Assembly (NCBI GenBank): GCA_963693365.1
Contig: CAVNZM010000018.1
Span: forward strand, 1,860,001 to 1,924,000
Length of the DNA stretch: 64,000 nucleotides
From: Amoebidium appalachense
Lineage: Eukaryota; Ichthyosporea
Direction: 5' to 3'
In this document: positions 1 to 25,657 of the stretch, one piece after another
How the letters are laid out: each line of letters opens with the position of its first letter
Position numbering within the stretch: the stretch's first letter is position 1
The notes under the pieces: generated by a model
The model's input: the letters and a program-made list of their open reading frames with translations, nothing else
What the model was told of the DNA's origin: nothing
Databases searched by the model: none
Made by a program: the position numbers and the translations under genes

Positions 1-440
1 CACATACCTGTTTTGGTTACTTGAAGCCAAAGCCGCCTGTGTGTTTTTGATGAATTCCCGTTTTGACATTCGGTTTTGCACGAACCGACCCGAACGACTC
101 AGGGAGTGGTCCAGGGAGAGAAGTATTAGTGCGTTGACAAGTATGTCGGCGCTATCTGAGGGATCATAATGTTAAAATTAAAATTTTGATTAAGTTAAAA
201 TGTAATTATCTGGCGGGGTTGAGGGGAGGGGTGGAGGGAAAGAAGTATAAAATAGTTGACATGTGTATCGGCGACAGTGTCCGAGGGGATTATAATGTTA
301 AAATTTAATGTAGATGTAGGTGTGAATTATAACTACTTGACGGAGTTGAGGGGGTGGTCGAGGAGGAGGAGAATAAGGGCGTTGGCCAGTATTTCGGTAC
401 TGTCTGCAGGGGTTTAAATTAAAAATTAAAAGTTTAGAGC
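1..440. repeat. Degenerate tandem repeat, about 125-bp unit, three copies
   Basis: Three diverged copies begin near 100, 222 and 350. Each carries a G-rich segment, then an 'agtat...gttgac/ggcc' segment, then 'tcggc/tact-gtctg..ggg', then an A/T-rich 'gttaaaatt' stretch. No coding potential is visible. It lies beyond the last visible exon of the F-box/Sec7 gene and may be intronic. Confidence 0.55.
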
Positions 441-1146
441 TAATATTTGGTAGGAGGCAAGTTATTGATGTGGAGTTGATATCCTATGGAATTTGGTGTG
501 CAATCGCGTCAAAATCTTACAGGAGAGGAAGCACCTTATCGATACAATGTTTAAGCTATACTGCATGGGGGTTCATGGCACGAGGTTAGAACTTTAACAG
601 GCAACGATATATGGTTTAATTTTTAGCAGTCAATGATACAGAGTATAACTTGAAAGGCTTACACGTACGGGACAAGCGCTTTGACCACGACGTTGGCGAT
701 ATAAGAGGGTCTTAGCACTATGTTATCCGATGATCGTGAAATTGTTGGTACAGTGTTAAATTCTTTCATTTTTGTCATTTTTAACCCATTTAGCAACATC
801 ATGACATCTGCATTCCCCCCCATCCCCCCCCCCCCCCCCCCCCCAAACACACACACACACACACATGCACAAACACAAAAGCCCTCCCCCCCCCCCCCCC
901 CCCCCAAAAAAAAAAAAAAAAAAAAAAAAAAAAGAAAAGAAAAAAGAAAGAAAGAAAAGAAAGAAAGAAATGAAAACCTAATCCCCCCCCCCCCCTCTTC
1001 CCCTTCCCCCCCGATCCCCCAACACATACACTCCTCCCCCCCCCCCCTCCCCCCCCCCCCCCCCCCCCCCCCCCCCGCGCCCCCTCTCCCTCCCCCCAAA
1101 TGCCACCACCTCTCCTTTTCTTTTACCCCCCTTTGCATCCACTCAC

Positions 1147-2792
1147 CGATGGTGAAATCCGATTGGTTGCATTCCACATAGCGCTGCACAAAGTGGCTCA
1201 TGAGAACCTGCCGGTGGGGCTGCTGGTTGGGTACAAGCACCAGAGAGAAGAACTTCCTGCAATTTTGAAAAATTAAAAATAATTTTTAAAGTTAAAATTT
1301 CAAAATCGTAATCCCCATGCATTGCTTCTGGTAACATCAGTGTCTCTTTGTGCAACTGCAATCTACAAAATTAAAATTAATTTTTAATAAAATTCCGAAA
1401 TCATAATCCCCATGCATCTCTTCTGGTAACATCAGTGTATTGGTCTCTTTGTGCAGGTGTATGCATGCACATGCACACGTGTCTCCGGATGCAAGTTGAA
1501 CCAAAAATATTTTAAAACTTTAAACTTAGAAAATTTTAAACCCCGTGCGGCGATTCTGAGCCAACTGGTGGACTTGGTCCCTTTTTTTTAAGTATACATG
1601 CACACGTGTCTCCGGCACAGTGTTTATTTAAATTTCGTGTATAGAGGCCGGGGGGGGGGGGGGGGGGGAGGGGGGTGGGGAAAAGGGGGGGGGGGGGGGG
1701 GGGGGGGGTTCGTGAGTGCAGGGGGAAGGGAACTACCGGGGAAGGGCTGTGTGTGTGTGTGTGTGGGAGGGGGGGGGGGGGGGGGGGGAGGAGGGGGGAG
1801 GGCGCGGGGCGGGCGGGGAGGAGGGGGGGCAAGGGTGTTAACATGTGGTATACAGTCCAATGAACAAACTTGTCCCGTTTAATATAAACACAGAATGCAA
1901 AAAATCATGCACACAAATCATGTGCAACATAAGCAGAGGCCGTGAAGAAGGGATGGAAGTGGTCGGGAGGGTAGGAGAAGAGGAGTTTAGAGTTGGGAAG
2001 GGATTGGACGGGGGGGGGGGGGGGGGGGAGGGGAATAGCTGGAGGAAAGAGGGGGGAGGGGGGAGGGGGGGGAGGGGGGGGGGGGGGGGGCTCTTACCGA
2101 AGGGCCGTAGCCAGAAGAACGTTCGAGAACTTGAGGAGTTGCATGTAGCACGATAGAATGTCGGGCCTGTGTGTGTGTGTGTGCGTGTGTGTGTGTGTGT
2201 GTGTGTATGTGTGTGTGTGTGTGTGCGCGTGTGTGTATGTCGTCATCACCTCAATGTCAGTCCAGCGAGATTTAATTAAACACACACCCACACACCCACA
2301 CCCACACCCACACACACCACACTTGCGGGCACACATGCACACACATACACACATCCACACACACACACACGCACACGCACACACACGCACACACACACAC
2401 ACATGCCCCTCCCCCCCCCCCCCCCCCCCCCCTCCCCACCAAAAAAAAAAAAAAAAAAGAAGAAGAAGAAAAAAGCAAAGAGAACAAAAAGAAGGCCCCC
2501 CCTCCCCTCCCCCCTCCTTTTCCCGATTTACCTCTGTCCCAGGAACTTCCCCAGTGTCTTCTGACTGACTCTCCTTTTTGCCGACAGCAGAAGTCTTGAG
2601 GTGTCCTCCGGCCTAGAGCCCAACAGTGATTGGCGCCGGAGAAATTGAAGGCCCTGATTGGATAAATATCATTTAAAACTCTCGCTTGATTGGATAATTA
2701 TCACTTAAACGGACTGAAACGCTCCTTTGATTGATATATTAAGAAGGCGTCTTTGATAAAAAACAGCGGAGCATTCCTTGGAGTATATTTTA

Positions 2793-2827
<35 letters not shown>

Positions 2828-2950
2828 TATTTCTTCTCACACTGCAGGAAATGAAGCGGGCAAAAAAAAAAAAAAAGCACGGAACCGGGAGAAAAAAGGG
2901 TACTACTAGAAAAAAAAAGGGAAAAAAGGGGGGGTAGGGGAGGGGGTGTG

Positions 2951-2995
<45 letters not shown>

Positions 2996-3046
2996 GGGGG
3001 GGATCCCGGGGGATCCACATACACTTATCCCCCACCCAAATACCCC

Positions 3047-3112
<66 letters not shown>

Positions 3113-3249
3113 ATAGCAGTCCATCCTCCTGCGTTTTCAGCTGCTTATTTTCGCCAATCATATTTTGTGTTTGACTTTCCTGATATTTACTTCCTGAGAA
3201 CTTTGAACATTCAAAAACCTCTGACGTAATTCGTGTGCAGCACCAACGA

Positions 3250-3284
<35 letters not shown>

Positions 3285-3458
3285 AAACAACAACAACAAC
3301 AACAAAAAAAGGAAAGAAAGGAAGGAAGGAGAAAGGCAACATACCTTCGGAGGATTTACGTTGAACAGACCAATTCCTTCATCAATTAGGAGATACACAC
3401 TCTTCCACTGTACAAGTTAATTGTTAGTGTCCCCCCCCCCCCCCCCCCCCCCCCAAAT

Positions 3459-3541
<83 letters not shown>

Positions 3542-3651
3542 AAAAAAAAAAAAGAATGCAAGCGAAAGGAGGAAAAAGGACAACAAGAGAAAACACAAAA
3601 AAGAGGAGAAAGGATTAAGAGAGGGGGATGAAAGTTTTCTTTTTCTTTTTT

Positions 3652-3682
<31 letters not shown>

Positions 3683-4543
3683 GGGGGGAGAGGGGGGAGG
3701 GGGGGAGGGGAAAAATATACGAATTGGGGGAGAGAGGGAAGACGGGAGTGGAGTGTGTGTGTGTGTGTGTGCGTGGGGGGGGGGGGGGGGGGGGGGGGGC
3801 GGAGGGGGGAGGCACCATGTTCCTGAACACAACGAAAAAAAGGAAAGGAGGGAAAATCGAAAATAGAGAAATAGAGGCGGAGGAAGGAGATGGAGACGGA
3901 GAGGGGAGGGAGGGGAAGGGAGAGGGGGAGGGGGAGGGATGGAGGAAGATAGAGGGAGAAGGAAACGAGAATGAGAGGGGAGGAGGGGGAGGGGGGGGGA
4001 GAGGGGGGACGACAGGAAGGGGTGGTGAAAGAATGCATGATGCACCAGAAATTGGGAAAAACGGAGAGTACGCGGGTTTCTTTTAGGTTTCCGGGTCGGG
4101 TCGGGTCAGACCAAAAGAGTTTTAAGAGCTATGATTGGTGTGATTTGTACCTGCTTGACCCGAGCGGCCCAATAAATAATAGTAAATTGACCTACAAAAA
4201 ACTCCGTTTTTTCCTGTTAACTCATTGAAACCACAATATCAAGAATTGTTTTTTTAGAAAATAGAACAGGGCAGGAAGAGGTCACTTGAACAGAGCCCGT
4301 CATCAGGAAAAATCTTCCAACACCTTTACAACACGCACATGTTTCGACTTCTAAACCTTTCTCACGTGGTTCCCACCACATTCTTTGCCTAAAAACCTCC
4401 TTGTTTTTCGGGGTCGAGGGAGGTGGCGAAGGGGGGGAGGAGGAGGAGGAGGAGGGGGGGGGGGGCTTTTGCATACCTGCCTGCCTCCTATTCTTGGGGT
4501 GTTGGTGCGAACACCAAAGTCAGATATACAGAGTTCACGCCAC

Positions 4544-4609
<66 letters not shown>

Positions 4610-5373
4610 ACGCGCGTGTGCCGCATGTGCACGTGCGTGCATGTGTGTGTGCGTGCGGATCCCATCATATGAGACAGACAAAGTGAGATAAGGGATTAAG
4701 GAGAAAGGGTTCAAAACAGACTATGTACGCTGTCAGACTAGCAAAATTTAGCCGCCGTCTGCTGAAATCGCCATGGCATTTGACGTCACTTCAGATTGAC
4801 ACTTTCCCGGAAGTCTGTAGTCTGACGAGGTGCGTAATCTGTTTTGAATCTTTTTTCCTTAAAGATGAGCTGAGATAATCAGAAGTATAATAGCCTAAAG
4901 GGATATAGACAAATAGAAGGGTGAGACAGAAAGAGATAGAAGTAAGATAGCCTAAGAGATGTAGAAAACTAGATATATGAGAAATAGGAGATAGGGCAGA
5001 TAGAAGATAACCAAAGGGATATAGACAGATAGATTGGATAGACAGAATATATTAAAGTTAGAAGTGAGATGGCCAAAGGGAAATAGACATAGATAGGAAG
5101 GAAGCCTGATGGGATATATACGAAAGGATAGATAGAAATACTCGGATATGACTACATAATAGATAGAAGTAATGTACCCGAAGGGACATATGAATTAAAT
5201 TGAGACATTCTAAGCAGAGATAGACATAATGAGATAGTCTGAGGGGGAGAGAACATACCCCGTCATCTTCAGCCAGATGTCTGTATGGGTCACTCACACA
5301 GGCAAGCACACACAGGTCGGTAGCGTTGAGGAAGGAAAAGATACGAAGGACAACCTCTTTGGGTAGAACACGC
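1147..5373 (-). CDS. F-box plus Sec7-domain protein (FBXO8-like), partial, six exons visible
   Basis: Exons on the minus strand: 5373-5259, 4545-4477, 3407-3345, 2653-2532, 2166-2098 and 1256-1147. All joins keep codon phase. The first exon encodes an F-box core (RVLPKEVVLRIFSFLNATDL), followed by the typical F-box tail LWRELCISDFG and WKSVYLL. The last three exons encode the first half of a Sec7 domain: PEDTSRLLLSAKRRVSQKTL, LGKFLGQRPDILSCYMQLL, ALRKFF and HFVQRYVECNQSDF. In animals this domain order is that of FBXO8, thought to recruit an SCF ubiquitin ligase to ARF-type GTPases. Where canonical ARF exchange factors have the catalytic Pro-Gly-Glu of the glutamic finger, this protein reads Pro-Asn-Gln (Gln codon at 1225-1223). 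The 5' start and the rest of the Sec7 domain (after the phase-1 donor at 1146) are missing; the latter probably lies left of the window. Introns are packed with C/G runs and CA repeats. Confidence 0.85.
1265..1620. repeat. Imperfect direct duplication in intron, about 94-bp spacing
   Basis: The phrase 'atccccatgca..gcttctggtaacatcagtgt' occurs at about 1311 and again at about 1405, each preceded by A/T-rich sequence. A following 'catgcacacgtgtctccgg' piece occurs near 1470 and again near 1597. It lies upstream of the 1147-1256 exon. Confidence 0.6.
2955..3109. repeat. Composite simple repeat: (GT)n-Gn then Cn-An
   Basis: A (GT)n tract runs directly into more than 20 G. About 40 bases later a run of about 24 C runs directly into about 32 A with one G interruption. 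It is typical of the composites throughout the window and lies in an intron of the F-box/Sec7 gene. Confidence 0.9.
4075..4205. mobile_element. MITE-like short inverted-repeat element, family A, copy 1
   Basis: The ends read 'gtttcttttagg' on the left and 'cctacaaaaaac' on the right, roughly inverted. Inside each end is a 'gggtcgggtc' / 'gacccg' arm. The same layout recurs near 16340 and 45108. It has no coding capacity. The exact borders and a target duplication are not certain. Confidence 0.5.
4696..4862. mobile_element. Non-autonomous inverted-repeat element with TTAA ends
   Basis: Positions 4696-4740 and 4818-4862 form an imperfect inverted repeat of about 45 bp: 'ttaaggagaaagggttcaaa' on the left mirrors 'ttttttccttaa' and 'gttttgaatc' on the right. 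Both ends finish in TTAA, the target site used by piggyBac-type transposases. The 77-bp core is non-coding. Whether TTAA is the duplicated target or part of the terminal repeat cannot be told from one copy. Confidence 0.55.
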
Positions 5374-5376
5374 CTG

Positions 5377-5530
5377 TGTGCACGTGTGTGTGTGCGCGTG
5401 TGTGTACTCGTGTTGGTGTGTAAGTGTGTAAGTAGGTGTGTGTGTGTGTGTGCACGTGTGTGTGTGCGCGTGTGTGTACTCGTGTTGGTGTGTAAGTGTG
5501 TAAGTAGGTGTGTGTGTGTGTGTGCACGTG
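5377..5530. repeat. GT-rich tandem duplication, about 71-bp unit
   Basis: Two near-identical units contain 'gtgtactcgtgttggtgtgt' followed by 'aagtgtgtaagtaggtg'. The array sits immediately upstream (transcript sense) of the F-box exon, so it forms the polypyrimidine and acceptor region of that intron on the minus strand. Confidence 0.75.
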
Positions 5531-5588
5531 TGTGTGTGCGCGTGTGTATGCGTGCATTTGTGAGGGTGTTTTTGCGTGCTTCTGTATG

Positions 5589-5665
<77 letters not shown>

Positions 5666-5902
5666 CGGGGGGAGGGGGGGCGTGTGTGGTGAATTCATTT
5701 CAGAACCTTCGTACCATCTCCCACACTCTCCTTGCAATGCACACGTCAATGAAAAATCACCCCCCCACCCCCACCCAACCTCTTCTTTCCTCCACTCCCT
5801 CCTTTCCCCTCAGAAACCCTTGCTCTCACACTGTTTCCTATTATCTTAGATTAACTACCCACACCGTCGACGTAAGATAATATGGGTTCCTACAACCACC
5901 CC

Positions 5903-5942
<40 letters not shown>

Positions 5943-6387
5943 TCCTCCTCCCCTTCTCAGTATCTCCGAATGCCAATTTAATTTCAATCCGTCCCAAAGG
6001 ACCCCCCCCCCCCCCCCGGGGCCCCCTGAACCCCACAAAAAAAAGAAAGAAAAGGAAAAGACCCCGGTTTCTCTCGAACCTCCCCCAAGTTTCTTGCAAC
6101 CATCATATCTAATTGGACACCAGACCGAATTTACAGCTGCACGTGGTTTAACCAACATCTACTTAAAAACTGAAAGCAGCGTGTGATTGGTGGAACATCA
6201 CTCACGTGACATCTGGCATGGACGAAAAACTGGGCCATTGGGTGCGTGTGGTGCCGCGTGGACTGCTCGGGAGTTGCCCCATCTCCCTTGTGATATGAAA
6301 TGGTATGTTCTGGAGCCTACTATAGAAACAAGGGAAAAATTTGAAAATTGTGTGGGGAGGGGAGTTGGGGGTGGCGAGGGAGGGTGC

Positions 6388-6445
<58 letters not shown>

Positions 6446-6670
6446 GGAGGGGGGGGGGGGGGGGGGGGGGGGGGAGGAAGGAAATAATGAAAAGAGACAC
6501 CTCGATGGATGGGCATTGCCAAGTCTTAGCTTGCCGCTTCTCCACCTCCTTCCCTCCCCCCTCCCCTCCCCCCCCTCCCCTCCTCCACACGTGTACACAC
6601 ACACACACACAGGCATCACAACCACCACAACCACTCTCTCCCCCCTTCCCCACCTGTTCCCTGCGCGCGG

Positions 6671-6769
6671 CCTGCACAAATTTTACGTAATGGTTTTTAA
6701 TCTCTGTTTTTTGGTTTTGGCCTGCACAAATTTTACGTAATGGTTTTTGGCCTCTGTTTTTTGGTTTCT
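6671..6769. repeat. Two tandem copies of a 50-bp unit
   Basis: The unit starting 'cctgcacaaattttacgtaa' at 6671 is repeated at 6721 with a few differences at its end. Confidence 0.9.
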
Positions 6770-7045
6770 GTCTTGTGAACTTCCGTGTCGTCGAATCCAT
6801 ACTTCCCATCCCCTTATGCACTCCCCTTCCCCTCCCTCTTCCCCCTTACCCTCCGCCCCCCCCCCCCCCCACCCCCCCCCCCCCATCCCCTCCCTCCAAA
6901 CTACCACCACCCACCATTTCCCCTCCTCAACCTCACGGAGGCTTCCGAACCTCCATCAATTTGTCGGCCTTCTCATTGTCAACTTTCTTTTTCCCCTAGA
7001 ATATCCCCAAGTAAACAGACAAGCACAGAGATGCGCGCAGAGCAA

Positions 7046-7111
7046 TCACCGTAGCAGATCGATACACACACACCGTAGTAGATCGATGCACACACACCGT
7101 AGCAGATCGAT

Positions 7112-7190
<79 letters not shown>
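7046..7190. repeat. Three copies of a 31-bp unit followed by a (CA)n tract
   Basis: 'caccgtag(c/t)agatcgat' occurs three times between 7046 and 7110, each followed by a short CA run. The last runs into about 75 bp of pure CA. Confidence 0.85.
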
Positions 7191-7192
<2 letters not shown>

Positions 7193-7975
7193 TAAGGAAA
7201 ACGTCCCCTTTTTGAGACCGTGTTTGTCTTACATTCCCAAGTAAGTTTTCCGGAACCAACTTTAGAAAATGTTTGCATCCTCGCCTATTGCTAAGTTGAA
7301 AAAACACCCCTTAAAGGGATAACAACACCCACATGCCGGTTCTGGCGCCAGCTCTCTGGACACGGTGCCACTTTAGTATTTTAGGAGATTATGTTATATG
7401 TTGTTTGAATGACTTGTTAGTGGTAGATAGTTGCAGCCTGCAAGACGCACCACATGAAGGGAAATTAAACAAGAAAGATAGGGCGGCCCGTTGCACAGAA
7501 AAAACGATATTGCAGGTGTGTGTTGTGATGGCTCGGACTTTCGTACCTTGTGAAGAAGGATGTTGACCAAGGACCGAACGAAAGACAAGGGTTGATCCAA
7601 TGATAAAGCTAAGTGGAAACTCTTAACAAAGACTCTATTTATCAGACACCAAGTTATGCATATGTTATACAACAGCAAGCGTGGATGCCTGAGGGATGTT
7701 GTCTGTGTGCATCTCTCTACCTTGCCATCGGACCATTATCATAAGCTTCCTTGCAAACCAAACGACATCTGGGTGGCAAACTTGATGTTGCCAGGAAAAA
7801 CAGTGCATCTGGGGGAAAAAGCAAATCTGATAGAGCACCAGAATGCAAATAGGGCTAATACAATTACCAAGCAGAAAACTAGACTCTCAGACTTATCAAA
7901 TTCTACAATTCGTCCGTTTTTAAGTTTAATACGAAGCTCCTCCTCTGACCCTCAAATTTGAACAGTAAACGAAAT

Positions 7976-8194
7976 TGGGGGTTTACGCTGTTTACTCGAG
8001 GCAAAGAGAACCAGTCTCAGGTATGGGGGGGGGGGGTTTTGCTCGGAATATCCCCTCAGCGGTATATCATGATCACGTACATAGATGTCGGGTGGTGACT
8101 ATATATCAGGGTTTACTTTCTCTACGAGACACCATAAAGACTACAAGGAGAAATCAATTAGTTGGGGTTCCCCGTTTTTTTTATTTTTTTTATT

Positions 8195-8233
<39 letters not shown>

Positions 8234-8265
8234 GGGCTCCCCTCGGGACACTCGGTATCAGCTGG

Positions 8266-8314
<49 letters not shown>

Positions 8315-8598
8315 TGTGTGTGTGTGCGCGTGCGCTATAATTTTGTAGTGATGTGTTTCTCAAGCCAATCAATACATCTAATAAACAGGTCGTAGTTACG
8401 CGTGTTTAGTATAAAATCAAGGATGTTGTAATTTACAGGTAGGCTATCTTTCTGGGTGTCTGTTGTGAATGTGACGTGTGTGTGTTGCGGTATTATGTGG
8501 TCTATCAAACTACATTTGGCGATACATGACCGGTTAAACTGGTGTGTGTGTGTGTTGTTTGGGCATGCAAATGATGCCACCTTATACTTATTAGATCT
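7976..8598 (-). mobile_element. 5'-truncated copy of the LINE found at 36978-41815
   Basis: Read on the minus strand, this segment begins at the element position equal to 41211 of the full copy ('agatctaataag') and runs to the element's 3' end. It includes the end of ORF2, the TG/CA microsatellite, an A tract (T tract on the plus strand at about 8180-8229) and the last 190 nt, which end in 'cagcgtaaacccc'. It is 623 bp long with a 10-bp target duplication. Apart from tract lengths it is almost identical to the full copy, so both are young. Confidence 0.9.
8335..8598 (-). pseudogene. Remnant of LINE ORF2 C-terminus
   Basis: The minus-strand reading frame gives the same C-terminal residues as the full-length ORF2 (from NKYKVASFACPNN to WLEKHITTKL, then stop). 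Endonuclease and reverse-transcriptase domains are absent because of 5' truncation, so it cannot act alone. Confidence 0.85.
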
Positions 8599-8608
8599 TA
8601 AACGAAAT

Positions 8609-9298
8609 CGGACACAAACGGTCTATTATATACACATCTGAAGTAGCATATGATTGGTCAAGGGATTTCCGCCAATGAGATCCCACAGCATCTCATATAA
8701 GCGAAGGAGTGTAAAACTGACACTTCTAGATCTGAGTACTGACTCAGCTGAGTACCAATACAAATATTAGAGGCCCTGGGCATTACAATTTTGTTTCGTC
8801 TGCTTAGCCTCTTCCCAAAGCATTATAAAATTTTGTTTTTTATTAGATAAAATAGAGGTTTAATTGGTTTTTTGGGCGTACATACTCGGCATTCTCTTAC
8901 ACAAATCTGACCGGCTCACTGCTTCGCTCTAATACGTCATTACTGCTTGCGTGGCGTGTGGGGGGGGGGTGCTGGCAGAAGGCGGGTCGTGACGACCTGA
9001 AGGGTGAAGGGGGAAGTTGGCAGGTGGCCGGGGGGTGGGGAGGAGAGAGGGTTGGTAATAAGAGGTGAAATCATTTGATGCAAAGAAAGATTGGGGGGGA
9101 GGGGGGGGGGGGGGAGGGGGGGGGCCGGGGGATTGGAGGGGCTTGAAATCTTGCAATAGATAGTGGTTGGCCTACTTACTGTACATGTGGGCTTGTGGGG
9201 GGTGCCGTTATATATCAGCTTGTGTGTGTGTCTCTTTGTGTGCCTGTGTGTGTGTGTGTGTGTGTGTTTGTGTGTGTTTGTGTGTGTGTGTGTGTTTG

Positions 9299-9347
<49 letters not shown>

Positions 9348-11863
9348 GTGTGATACGTGTGTGTGTGTGTGTTGCGTGTGTACCGGCGTGCCTGTGTGTG
9401 CGTGTGTGCCGGCGTTCGTGTATCTCGTTCGTGTGCGTGTGCGTGTGCGTGTGCGTATGTGGTTGGCCGTGTGTGCTTTTGTATGTGTCTGTGTCGTGTG
9501 CCTGTGTGTGCGTGTGTGCCGGCGTTCGTGTATCTCGTTCGTGTGCGTGTGCGTGTGCGTGTGCGTGTGGTTGGCCGTGTGTACTTTTGTATGTGTCTGT
9601 GTCGTGTGCAATGCGCATAACTTCTCAGTTCGTATAAAGTTTTTTAACAGCTGACGCATACGGTAAATAGATCACATCACAGGAGTCGCTATGAGGTCAA
9701 GTTGGTTTGAGTTGTTATTTGCGTTTACTATTGGTGTGTTCGAACATGTGGTTCAAGTCTCACGCTGTTTCATGTCTTAGATAGGCGTAGTACCGTGACA
9801 CGGCACATGCATTTTGTCGGGGCGTTGCAAAACCTGCCGCCTTACAACCTGAAATATTCACTATGAAACAAATAGTACAATAGAAGCGAAGGTGATGATG
9901 ATACATACTCTGTTTAAAAGACAGGCAGGCTTTGCAGAACAGCAAAAAGTTGTTATGTTTTAAGTGACATCATACTTTGGCACCCAGGTGGGTATATCAT
10001 AACGGGCGTGCGCTTGGTTGCTCGAGATCAAGTTGGAGTATTCCTGTGTGTATACTTGCACCACCTAGGACGCCCAAACTTTCTCTTTTCTGATTACTCA
10101 ACACTGTCAGGAAAGTTCTGGTTGAATTCACAAGCAAGAAATGTGTATCAGCTCATCAACATAAAATCTCACATGTGCCCTGACAATTCAGAGGCAAGAA
10201 ATGTGCATCTGCTCATCAACATAAAATCCCACATGGGCTCTATGTTGGCAGGAGAGTTGTCAAGTTCGGATTCATGGAGAGAGAAAAGCAGACTTGTGAA
10301 TGTCCGAGATCATCAGCCGAAAAGTCTTTGAACTGAGCTCGTGTATATGAATGAACAGTTGGTGCGTCCTGACTGTGCCCTTTTCGCCACTCTGGCTGTG
10401 GCGGATTTTGCTCTGATGTCGGTTCCCTTCCTTCAGACCGGCTCTAATGTCAGTTCTCTTCGTTTTTTTGAAACATTGATCAACTGCAAGTTAGGCTTGT
10501 GACCTTTGACTCAGCCCGCTTTGTACCGTGTGACGTCAAAATGACGTCCGGTAGTGGCCACATGATCCAGGGGACCAATTCTCCTGCAAAAGATCGGTAA
10601 AGTCAGCACATTTCCCCACAACAAAGCAGGCAGAAGCTTATGCTGTTCCCGTAATTCTGATTCGCACTTTCCAATATTAGAAACACAAGCGTGTCCAACC
10701 CTGTATTGTCTCAAACTTTTCAAAGTTCGATCGATGCGGCTGCCAGAGCAGTGAGAGAGACTAGCTGAGAGGTGTAGAAAACATGAGCGGAATTTGAAAG
10801 CATATGGAAAGGTACGAGTGTTATAACCAACCATTATGTAGCAGTATATGTATACAACCTTAATTGTTACCAACCATTTATTGCTTGCTGTTCTTGCTGT
10901 TTGAATTCCACTCAACCAGCTGGCCAGACACACCTGACATAGCGAAAGCGTGAGGATGAGAGGACCTTTTTCTCGTTTTGTGTTCTGTGTATCTGGACTC
11001 CCTCCCGCCCCCCTCCCTCCCCCCCCCCCCCCTCCCTCCCCCTCCCCCTCCCTCCAACCCACACACACACACACGTGCGCGCGCGCACGCATCCCCACAC
11101 ACATCCCCTTCATACCTTCACGACCACACACAGAAGCACCACACACACGTACACACACGCTTCTCCCATGGTTCTGTGAAAACTGGTTTCCACGTTGAAG
11201 GAAGAAGTTTATGTCCTGTGGGTTATGTGAACTGTCACTTTCTCTTCTTTTGTGGGTCTCGGAATGTGTAAGGCTCCTTCCTGTGGCAATTTGTCAGGAA
11301 GATAGCTTTGAACTCCGGGTTTTTTCACTCAAAGGGTTGGCGTGGTTCCCTGCATCTCCGTTGTGTACTTTTCATCATGTCCCTTTTTCGAAGCTCGCCC
11401 ACACACACACCACTCACACGTACACACACACAACTGCACACACACACACACACACACACACGCGCGCGCGCGCACACACGCATACAGGCACGCACACACC
11501 TGTGAACAAATAATACTTGCACGCATACACCCACGCACACAGGCACTTGCAAATTTTTTTCGCTCATCCAGACGTGCACTATCACACGTACAGACACCAC
11601 CTGCAGTTACACAGGTGCACGCAAGTGGCACACATTCCCACCCGCGCGCATGCAAACACCTGCACCACCCTTATACAATGCACACACACACACGCACAAA
11701 GATACCGACACACACAGGCTCGCACATGCACACACACACAAGCACACGAAGACGAACACTCGCACGTGCGCACAAACACACCCTCAGGCATTCGCACGAA
11801 CAGATACACGCAGACACACACATGCACACATGCACATCTCTACATACACACGCGTGCCAGAGC

Positions 11864-11939
<76 letters not shown>

Positions 11940-12224
11940 AAATACGCACACACACACGGGGACACACACACCACCTCTAGGAGTTGTATCCTTCCTCTCC
12001 TTTTCCCCTCTTTGTTGACAACCTTCATCTCCCCTTTCATGACTCCAAGTATGAGACTCCTACACCCAGCTTTGTCGGACTAAACAGAAAACTTACCACT
12101 TTCTCTTATCCAGAAACAACTCGGGAACAAAAAACCTTTTCCCTAAAAACGTAATATATTGGGGGACCAGAAGCCAAAGGTCGCCAGCCCTAATTGGCTG
12201 ATTGTTTCGCCAACATGGCGGAAG
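8609..12224. other. Intergenic; simple repeats and 5' flank of the zinc-finger gene
   Basis: No supported gene. TG-rich tracts at 9220-9610 include a duplicated block of about 108 bp. CA tracts fill 11400-11970. A 61-bp direct duplication lies near 10136-10250. Just before the zinc-finger gene, 'taattggctgattg' (about 12191) is a possible inverted CCAAT box, about 25-35 bp upstream of the first ATG. Confidence 0.5.
10136..10250. repeat. 61-bp direct duplication
   Basis: 'aagaaatgtg(t/c)atc(a/t)gctca' followed by 'tcaacataaaatc(t/c)cacatg' appears twice, starting at about 10136 and 10197. Function unknown. Confidence 0.75.

Positions 12225-25657
<13,433 letters not shown>

Larger units (their letters stand above)
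5531..7965. other. No recognised gene; simple repeats
   Basis: The first exon or exons and the promoter of the F-box/Sec7 gene should lie here or further right, but I could not identify them. The stretch holds TG tracts (5590-5665), long C runs (5907-5941, 6001-6017), G runs (6403-6444, 6451-6474), a 50-bp direct duplication and a 31-bp triplication. Open frames here are mostly simple-repeat translations. Confidence 0.5.
7966..8608. repeat. Target-site duplication around truncated LINE (taaacgaaat)
   Basis: The 10-mer taaacgaaat occurs at 7966-7975 and again at 8599-8608, exactly at the two ends of the LINE-derived segment. It marks a completed retrotransposition event. Confidence 0.85.

Noticed and set aside
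659-760. Possible next exon of the F-box/Sec7 gene (IVLRPSYIANVVVKALVPYV on the minus strand)
   Set aside because: It does not resemble the second half of a Sec7 domain and has no convincing acceptor.
3386-4045. Open frames of about 200 residues rich in Pro/Ser/Leu and Cys-Val
   Set aside because: They read through C runs, CA tracts and GA-rich sequence in several frames at once; there is no protein-like composition outside the repeats.
7656-7961. 101-residue frame just before the truncated LINE
   Set aside because: No family, no splice context, and it ends in the pre-insertion flank.
12159-12224. N-terminal extension of the zinc-finger protein upstream of 12225
   Set aside because: The frame is open but starts at TTG; the first in-frame ATG is 12225.
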